The translations under genes and the position numbers were made by a program. Below are positions 56,716 through 64,000 of a stretch of 64,000 nucleotides of DNA, in pieces. The notes below the pieces were generated by a model, which saw only the letters and a program-made list of their open reading frames with translations, made no database searches and was not told where the DNA came from. Where the stretch lies: assembly GCA_947561395.2 (NCBI GenBank), contig OX387190.1:39110392-39174391 (forward strand), in the 5' to 3' direction. The stretch is from Buxus sempervirens (lineage: Eukaryota; Streptophyta; Magnoliopsida; Buxales; Buxaceae). Numbering within the stretch: position 1 is the stretch's first letter; each line of letters begins with the position of its first letter.

Positions 56716-59700
56716 ATGGCTTTGGCTTTCGTGGCGTCTTCGTTTCCAGCTCCTACCCCTACGACTGTTAGCCTTCGACGACGCAACCGGTGAGTAATTC
56801 TCGCTTCCTCCACACTACGAGTTTCTCGTTCTGGGTATAAATTCTCGTTTTAAGGTATCGCATTCTATTTAGGGTTTTCATACGTTCTCCGATTTCAACC
56901 ATGTCCACTGGCGTGGCTTTTGCAAGCTTAAAAAATGAGACCACCTCCTCGGGTGTGCTAGTTACAGAAGGGAACGGGAAATTAACCAAGCTCGTGCTCA
57001 CCTCAGTTCATGGTAGGTACGTGTTCTGGCCTCGTGTTCATCCCTTTTCCTTATTCCCTTTTGATCATCTTTCTTCGTTCTTTGATCATGACATGGAGAA
57101 TGGAATGTGTGAATCCAAATTATTTTATTAACAAATCCCGTCGTAGTTCTGTGTCTCATTTCAACAGACCTCCTGCGGAGCTTCACGATGTTAAGTGTAT
57201 TGTTTTTCTATTGTATGTCTTGGGGTTGAATTTCAGATAAATTTATCATTCAATGTGTCATATATCTCATATTATCGAAGCCAAGTAGATAGCCTTCCAT
57301 TGGTCTTATCTTTGTTAATTTTCCAGAACATCTAGAAGATGGGAACGATCTTGCTTTAATTGGTTACCGCAGTAATATAGCGCATCTCTCTTTCCACCGG
57401 TTTTATAAAATGATGTAAAATGATGTGAAATAGTTGTGTTTTTGCTTTTCAAACTTTCACTTGAAATTTGAATAAGCTGGTACTTGGCATTGTTTTCATT
57501 TTTTAACTGGGAATTCATCATAGGGTGTAGAGCAATCTCACATTTGATTTGATATTATGTCTGCAGTGAAGCTGAAATTTATTTATTTGGTGGTTGTATC
57601 ACATCATGGAAAGTTTCAAACGGAAAGGATCTCCTTTTTGTTCGGCCAGATGCTGTTTTCAATGGTCAGAAACCCATCAGGTTATTTGTTGACGACCCTT
57701 GTATACCTTTACCTTTTCTGCATCACTAACCTTCATTGCTAGTTTCCAAAATATTTTTAGAATTGTTTGTTTTGTGGTTCTTAAATCAAAACTATTTATG
57801 GTACATCATATGCCTCATGCGATGATTTTATTCTGGATTTCTTAAATTCTAATGCAATAGACTTTCAGATAATTCAGACCTGATATTCATGAGCCATGGA
57901 GGTTATTTAACCTTTCTTCCTTGTTTTATTTCATACTTATCTGAATCTTAGTTTCAAGTTTCAGTGATTTTGTTTTTACTCAGGAATGGCCCACAATACT
58001 AACTAAATTCTTTTTAAACTAGTGGAGGTGTTCCACATTGTTTTCCACAATTTGGACCTGGCCCAATGCAGCAGGTAATATCATTTCTCTTCTGCTCCAA
58101 CCTCTGCTAATTATCTATAATGATTTTCATAATTATTTTCCTATTTCCCGAGTCTTAGTGGCTTATTGTTGGAGTTATTGGGTCATAGTCTCCATCAATG
58201 TGTCTCACATAGATACAGTACAATGTACCTCAACAGCAATTGACAGATTGTCCTTAAGTAATCCACAGACTGATAGTTTACTGCTTTCTGATTGATAGCT
58301 CAATTCACATTGGAATTTTTCTGTGGGAACATTAGATGACTTTTTCTTCCCCTTTTTCCAATTTTTTGTCTTTGAACATGGTGCTTAAATCATGGAGATC
58401 TATATTTATTTGCAGCATGGATTTGCAAGGAACATGAATTGGTCTCTTGCTGATTCTGATAACGTGGAAGGAAACCCTGTTGTGACTTTAGAGCTGAAGG
58501 ATGATCCTTACAGTCGTTCTATGTGGGATTTTAGCTTCAGGGCTTTATTCAAGGTTGTTGAATTCTCCTCCTTTTTTTTTCCCCCACTTGTATCATATAT
58601 GAATTTTATGCATTCCTTGGAAGATTTTAGATTGTGCTTCTGTAAAAATTTTGCAGGTTGCACTGGATTCAGACAGTCTTTCAACAGAGTTAACAATCAC
58701 AAATACAGACAGCAAGCCCTTCTCATTTAATACAGCCTTGCATACATACTTTCATGTAAGATTTATTCTTATTCTTTTTCCCCAATGAACCTCATTTAGT
58801 AAAATCAACTTTGCATGCACAAATCCCACCAGTGGTTTTGGATACATAATTTGTTTCACTTGTCATTGTTCAGGCTTCTGTAACAAAGGCAGCAGTTAAA
58901 GGTTTGAAAGGCTGCAAAACTCTGAACAAGGACCCAGATCCTTCTAATCCAATTGAGAGTAAGGAGGACAGGTCTGTATCATCTTATTCATATTTCTTAT
59001 TCTGGGGTCACGAACTGTAAATTTATTTACCAATGCTTCAGTAGTCATTCTGGGACGGGTTTTTTTTTTTTTTAATGGTTTTGGGGTGGTCCAAGTTAAA
59101 TTGAAGCAGATACTATATTGAAAAATCATGTAAAACATTTAGGATCCAAAACCTTGCAAATTGAGAGATGCTAGCCATAGTCACTTTGTTTCCCACACTA
59201 CATGCCTGGCATCTCCTTGTGATTGATCAGAGGTTGGCAACTACATCAGACAAACTTTATGCAGAGCCGTTCACGGGGAGATGCATCAGGCTAGTCCCCA
59301 ATAATGTCCCATGAGCAACTAGGGCTGGTATTTCTCTTGCAGATTTTGGAGACATCTCTTATACAAATAGGATGATGCTGTTACTTGGCTTCTAATCCGT
59401 TCTTCACAATGCAGAGATGTTGTTAGTTTTCCTGGATTTGTGGATTGCGTCTACCTTGAAGCCCCCTTTGAGTTACGCCTTGACAATGGCTTGGGAGATG
59501 CAATATCCATAAAGAATACAAAGTATGTGATGTCTTTTGTTAATTTTTTGGCCTGGCTTTGTCTTTCCTTAATGTTATTGTTGTTACATAACTTTCTTTC
59601 ATGTACAGTTGGTCAGATGCTGTTCTTTGGAACCCGTATACACAGATGGAGGCCTGCTACAGAGATTTTGTTTGTGTTGAAAATGCAAAGGTATCAATAT

Positions 59701-60264
59701 CATTTTTTTTTTGCTTTTCAGTGCATCCTTGACCAATAAAAACATCTTCTGCCCTGATAATGTACCAAACCAAACTGTTAAATTCATGAGCTAACTCTAG
59801 GCTAGCTAGCTGGAGGTAAAAAAAAAATTAAACAAAATATAAAAAGAAAAGTTCAAATTGTGAGCTCAAATGAAAAGGAAAAAGAAATAAAGAAGAAGAA
59901 GAAGAAAGTCATTAGAACTTGATAATTTTATGAAATTTTTGTGCCTCTCCTTTTCTCGGAATTTTTGTGTTACCCCAGAAAGGGTTTACACATTGGGCGT
60001 CTGGAAAGAAAATCGTTGAATTATATGTTACATGCTTTTTGGCAGACACATTGGGCGTCTGGAAAGAAAATCGTTGAATTATATGTTACATGCTTTTTGG
60101 CAGCATAGACAATGACTTGTGTCCGGTAAACACTTCCCTTATTTTATCAAATTCTACCATGAAGTGAATATAGTTTATTTTACGGACCTCAGATCGGAAA
60201 AGTCCAACTCGAGCCTGAACAAACTTGGGTCGCGAAGCAGCAGTTATCATTGATTGAAGAGTAG
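56716..60264 (+). CDS. Glucose-6-phosphate 1-epimerase-like protein, plastid type
   Basis: Ten exons, all GT-AG and in phase: 56716-56789, 56873-57016, 57567-57680, 58023-58074, 58416-58553, 58657-58755, 58874-58971, 59415-59522, 59609-59690 and 60193-60264, giving 326 residues. Residues 1-45, rich in Ser/Ala/Arg, look like a chloroplast transit peptide. The galactose mutarotase-like fold follows: IYLFGGCITSWKV, GGVPHCFPQFGP, QHGFARNMNW, LHTYFH, FPGFVDCVYLEAP, NWSDAVLWNPY and RDFVCVENAK. By analogy with yeast YMR099C, His203 and Glu300 are the likely catalytic pair that interconverts alpha and beta anomers of a hexose 6-phosphate. It matches Arabidopsis At5g66530 best. The donor at 57016 rather than 57012 is required for frame. 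The frame is intact. Confidence 0.9.
59988..60103. repeat. Exact 58 bp tandem duplication in the last intron
   Basis: Copies at 59988-60045 and 60046-60103 are identical to my reading, and each ends TTTTTGGCAG, which resembles a splice acceptor. They lie in intron 9 of the epimerase-like gene. Use as alternative acceptors is conceivable but not supported by any conserved coding text downstream. Confidence 0.93.
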
Positions 60265-60321
60265 CCATGGTGAAGATTCTAATGTTGTCGCAAGTAATAC
60301 ACTATCCTGCTGAATGAGTCA

Positions 60322-60463
60322 ACAATACACTTTCCTGATATTATCAATTTCTACTATGAAGTAATATGTTTTTCTTTGCTGACCTCAGAATGGAAAAACC
60401 CAACGTGAATCTGACAAACTGTGGCAGTGCAGTTAGGCATTGTCTGAAACATGGCCACGGAGA
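60322..60463 (+). pseudogene. Decayed duplicate of the last epimerase exon
   Basis: The intron end and exon 10 of the epimerase-like gene (about 60127-60270) recur here in degenerate form. Shared text in order: ACACTT.CCT, TTATCAAtTTCTAC.ATGAAGT, GACCTCAGA, TGGAAAAacCCAAC, GAACAAACTtGgGt-like text, then CATTG..TGAA and CATGG. The copy no longer encodes the family's C-terminal sequence and lies just beyond the true stop at 60264. It is presumably transcribed as 3' UTR or intergenic. Confidence 0.7.
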
Positions 60464-60894
60464 GCAAGGAGGTTGAGGTTGGGGTTGAGGAATATTGTTG
60501 GTTTACTTTTGGTATTCTGATTTATGTATCCCATCCACAGTTAGTGGGTGAAAAAGGCTGAATCATACTTGGCTCCTTGGTTATGCCCCTCTTTTTTCTT
60601 TTCTGTTTTATATTGGAATAATTTTTTCCGCTCTTTCCAATATTTAAGAGAGAAAATCCATTGGAACATATTGTGTAGCATTTTCTACAGCTCAAATCTG
60701 TGATTTTCTCATGCTAAAATGTTGCAAAAGAGCTTGTGGAAAACTCCACTTTGCTTTTAGCTTGGCTTCAGTCGTTTGCTTCATCGTGCTTAATATTGCA
60801 AACTTCTCCAATTCCATAGAAGATGATTTCATTGATTTGAAGCCAATCTTCCATACTAATCCACCCATGAAAAGAACTTTCAAGGAAAAAAAAG
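60464..60894. other. Intergenic, no supported gene
   Basis: No motif-bearing frame or repeat is apparent between the duplicated exon and MITE copy 3. Confidence 0.4.
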
Positions 60895-61312
60895 GGGAAA
60901 TTGGATTTTATTGATACTTTTTCAAAAGAATTCAGATTCAGTGGGACAATTCTTGGTAATTGAGAATAAGTGATACTTTTTTTAACATAATTGAGAATCA
61001 GTGTCATTTTACTATTTATGAAGGTTTTCTTTCATAAATACCTTTAAAATACTTCAAAAACCTTTTCATTCATTTTATTATAAGTGAGGTTTGCAATTCT
61101 TTTGAGGGTATTTTCGCACCTTTTCATTCATTTTATTATAAGTGAGGTTTGCAATTCTTTTGAGGGTATTTTCGGAAGAAATTTGTTATAAAGATTAAAA
61201 TAACACTGATTTTCAATTATGTTAAAAAAGTATAACTAAATCTCAATTAACAAGAATTTGATGACTGAATCTAAATTATTTTGAAAAACTACCACTTAAA
61301 ATCAATTTTCCC
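60895..61312. mobile_element. MITE family A, copy 3
   Basis: GGGAAATTGGATTTTA at 60895 is answered by TAAAATCAATTTTCCC ending at 61312. Inner arms (ATTCAGATTCAGT; GTGATACTTTTTTTAACATAA; GAGAATCAGTGTCATTTTA) pair with right-hand counterparts. Inside, a 58 bp unit is duplicated in tandem (61061-61118 and 61119-61174). This is the best preserved of the three family members in the window. Confidence 0.8.
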
Positions 61313-61669
61313 AACAAAAAAAAAGAGTTGTTCAACCTCATGTATTTCAATATGGTGTTAAACAAAACAACCTTGAAATCCTGGAGGAAGGATGGTGATT
61401 ACACCAGATTATTTTCTTCAATTAGAAAAACTCAACCAAATTGTAGGCGGGAAAAATTCTTTTTGAGTGCATCACCAACTCAAACCAAAGTATAACACCA
61501 GAGGAATGTGGACAAATATAAAAAAAAAAACTGCAGAAGCATAAAAACTAAAATAAAAAATAAAGAAATTGCAAAGTTGGGGGCCAATAAACCAATCCCT
61601 CAGCCAAAAACAGTTGAAGCCATGAATAAACAGATATCAACACTTGTGAGCCCTTTGGGACTGCCGTTA

Positions 61670-62569
61670 TCAGGAACTTAATATGGAAATGAAACAAACC
61701 AGCAACACGATGATAGCCAGAGCCCAAACCCAGTATACCCATTTCCCACCTCTCCTCTTCATCTGGTTAGCCGAGATTAGTCTGTTAGTCCCACCACTGA
61801 TCATGGAAGCTGCACGGCCCACATTATTCTCAATGTTATCCATCTGTTCCCCCTGTGTCTCCACCAAAACTGCCATATCCAGAAAGACCTCATGCAACTC
61901 CGTCAAGCTTCTCTGAATCTCTTTCACTGCTTCCTGTCTCTCCTGATTCTCCAAGTTCAAGTCTGTCTTCCCCTCAAATATCTTGACTTGTCCACCTCCT
62001 GAAACCATCTTCTCAATCACCTCCTCACTGGGCATTTCACCTGTGGCATTAAAGTACCTCCTCTTCAGACCTTCTTTATAATCTGCGATTATCCGCTCTC
62101 TCAAGGACTGGAAATTAGTCATCATGTCTCTCAGCTTAGTTCTTAACCCACTTGTGACTGCAATCCTTGTTCTATCCACCGGGCTTCCTTCTTTGAATGC
62201 TGTCGAAATGTTGCGGTTTGCAATGTTGGATCTATCAAGTGCTACTACTCTTGTTTTAATGATTTTTGCCTTGCGAAGGACTGCCACCATGTCCGAGTCC
62301 ATTTGATCTCTCAGCCCTCGAAGGACTTTTGCGCTGTGTGTCGATTTTGTCTCTTCATTGAGGTCTTGGAGGTCAAGAAGGAGATTAGTGATCTCTTCCA
62401 TGTCAGCCTTTATTGCATCAACCTCTTCAAAGAAATGTGCAAGGTTAGCTTCGTCGGCAGGGCCGAGTCCCCCTACCTCCATATCAGGCTCGGCGGCTTC
62501 GAGGTCCTTAAGAGCCTGCTTCTTCAGTTCTACGTAACTGAGGAACGACTTTGTCATAAGATCATTCAT
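61670..62569 (-). CDS. SYP112: Qa-SNARE syntaxin, SYP112-like
   Basis: A single-exon coding region of 299 residues. The N-terminus MNDLMTKSFLSYVELKKQA is typical of the plant SYP11 group. The Habc helices span about 40-165 (ADEANLAHFFEEVDAIK, LLLDLQDLNEETKSTHSAK). The SNARE helix spans about 205-265 and keeps the zero-layer Gln (Q239 in VETQGEQ). A C-terminal membrane anchor spans about 277-297 (WVYWVWALAIIVLLVCFISIL) after a basic stretch (KRRGGK). Close text agreement with SYP112, rather than KNOLLE/SYP111, is seen in DLNEETKSTHS and SPVDRTR. The expected role is fusion of vesicles at the plasma membrane or cell plate. An acceptor upstream of the ATG (TCCTTGCAG) implies a spliced leader. 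Confidence 0.92.
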   Translation of the reverse strand: MNDLMTKSFLSYVELKKQALKDLEAAEPDMEVGGLGPADEANLAHFFEEVDAIKADMEEITNLLLDLQDLNEETKSTHSAKVLRGLRDQMDSDMVAVLRKAKIIKTRVVALDRSNIANRNISTAFKEGSPVDRTRIAVTSGLRTKLRDMMTNFQSLRERIIADYKEGLKRRYFNATGEMPSEEVIEKMVSGGGQVKIFEGKTDLNLENQERQEAVKEIQRSLTELHEVFLDMAVLVETQGEQMDNIENNVGRAASMISGGTNRLISANQMKRRGGKWVYWVWALAIIVLLVCFISILSS

Positions 62570-63250
62570 CTTTGCATTAAGTATGCAACATCCAACTGCA
62601 AGGAGATCAGTAAAAAACAGAGAAACAGCAACGGATTAATGGTCATCAAAACCTTGATTGATCGTTAGTACGAACATAAAGATTCTCATTGAACTGCAAA
62701 GAAAAATTTTGCCGAGATATCCGAATTCAAGTCTGAATAATTTGACCCAAAAAGGATAAAACAAACGGACAAATTGAATGAAAAATTCCAGAAGAACTTA
62801 AATATACCCAAATTCAATTCAGAATTGAGGCTCAGATCCTGAGTCTCCTCAAGTTGTGCGTTCTTTGAGATCGAATTTTTCCTTCAAGATATCTGAACAA
62901 AACAGGTAGAAAGATTTCACGTAATCGAGAGTCAAGGAAAATCGAATAAACTTCATGGATAAAGAACAAATCCTCGAGCCATGATCAATCCGTGTAAAGG
63001 GTTTTAGATACCTCCAAAATTTTATCACTCAAGAAAGCAGATTCTTAAAATACCGATGTAAATAAAGATCGCGAAATTGGGTCGAAACGTACCTTGAAGA
63101 AATCAATGATCCTCTGTGTATAACCGGAGCCAAACAGCCGACAATCTTCCTCTGCGAGAGGATTTGAGATTGCTGATCAAAGCGTAGAACGACAGACTCT
63201 GGCTGGGTTTGTAATGAGAAGAATATACGAAGAATTGCGATCATTGGCAT
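62570..63250 (-). promoter_or_regulatory. Spliced 5' leader and promoter-proximal region of the syntaxin gene
   Basis: A non-coding exon probably ends at 63093 with donor TTCAAG|GTACGT on the minus strand and joins an acceptor TCCTTGCAG near 62599. Plausible intermediate splice signals exist, so the leader may have more exons. The transcription start is probably near 63200-63250. Confidence 0.5.
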
Positions 63251-64000
63251 CCGTTATGTTTTGATGATTTGAATTTAAAAGATTTTACAAAAAGCCGTTA
63301 CCGCGGAAGGGTATCTGATTTCATGGTCCGCCGATACAGAGAGAACTCTACGTACCAACTTTTGTCCCGTAAGTGGGCCAATGTCCAATCAAAGCCGTCC
63401 ATTTAATGCCTATGATCTTATGCATATCATAAATCCAAACCATTTGATCACATGATTTTTTGAATCAGGACAAGTGTAAAGTCGTCGATTAGGGATAAAG
63501 CAACGCCCTTCAAGTTTGTAAGCACGGAAATCAAATGGACGCCAAAGCCATACGTGCCACGACCTAGCATGCCTAAGAGATAAATTTGAATAAAAACCTT
63601 ATTTCACATTTGTCGATCTTTTCATAAAAAAGGATTGTAATGATCAAATTGAAATAGTGCAATAACAAAAAAAGATCAAAAATGAAAACTGTGTAAATTA
63701 GATTTAGGGAAAATTATGAAAAAGGTCCCAACTAGGGCTTTAAACTGGTCGGATCCAGATCGGATCCACTAAAATTCGAATTGGAATTTGATTAAGTTAT
63801 AGGACATATATCCATCCGAATCTAATTAAATATCTGACAGATCGTTCATATTTGTTACTAAATCCAAATATAGTTATAAAATCAATATTCGAATCCAGTT
63901 TGAAAATCCGATTAAATTTGCTTTTTCTACAACCTACTACTTTCACATATAATATGTTAGCTTATTTACTTAAATTCCCTTATAAAATTCTAAAAATTCC
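63251..64000. other. Intergenic, no supported gene
   Basis: The stretch includes the upstream region of the syntaxin gene. From about 63740, GGATCCAGATCGGATCC and ATCCGAATC words suggest the edge of another foldback or MITE-type repeat cut off by the window end. Confidence 0.4.

Overview
The window is plant nuclear DNA, most likely from a non-grass flowering plant. It is AT-rich, its genes have many GT-AG introns, its protein families are plant-specific, and its intergenic space is filled with MITEs, foldback elements, LINE tails and LTR-element remnants. The sequence alone does not let me name the clade.

Layout. 1-5.7 kb: repeat-rich intergenic DNA with two copies of one MITE family and a 5'-truncated LINE. 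7.3-13.0 kb (+): five-exon PUB5-type U-box/ARM E3 ligase. 13-24 kb: gene-poor; a GGTGG minisatellite split by a foldback element, then an old LTR-element remnant. 24.5-27.3 kb (+): seven-exon bHLH factor of the HBI1/BEE2 group below a G-box cluster. 27.3-32.2 kb: no gene; a small hairpin element and a 1.62 kb giant palindrome. 32.6-36.1 kb (+): two-exon PPR protein resembling NFD5. 40.1-41.6 kb (-): five-exon CBSX3-type two-CBS-domain protein. 45.5-49.1 kb (+): 1190-residue Pro/Gln-rich protein built on five tandem repeats of about 154 residues, with its likely natural C-terminus now in another frame. 49.9-52.4 kb (-): decayed class I (GH19) chitinase with a hevein domain at each end and two transposons in intron 2. 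56.7-60.3 kb (+): ten-exon plastid-type glucose-6-phosphate 1-epimerase-like protein, followed by a decayed copy of its last exon. 61.7-62.6 kb (-): intronless coding region of a SYP112-type syntaxin.

These are independent housekeeping, signalling and defence genes; nothing suggests a metabolic cluster or one joint system. The most unusual features are the hevein-GH19-hevein chitinase relic, the recently homogenised repeat protein, the giant foldback elements, and a recurring class of minute target-site-duplicated inserts that are little more than a LINE poly(A) tail. All exon boundaries were inferred by eye from GT-AG sites, phase and remembered family sequences.
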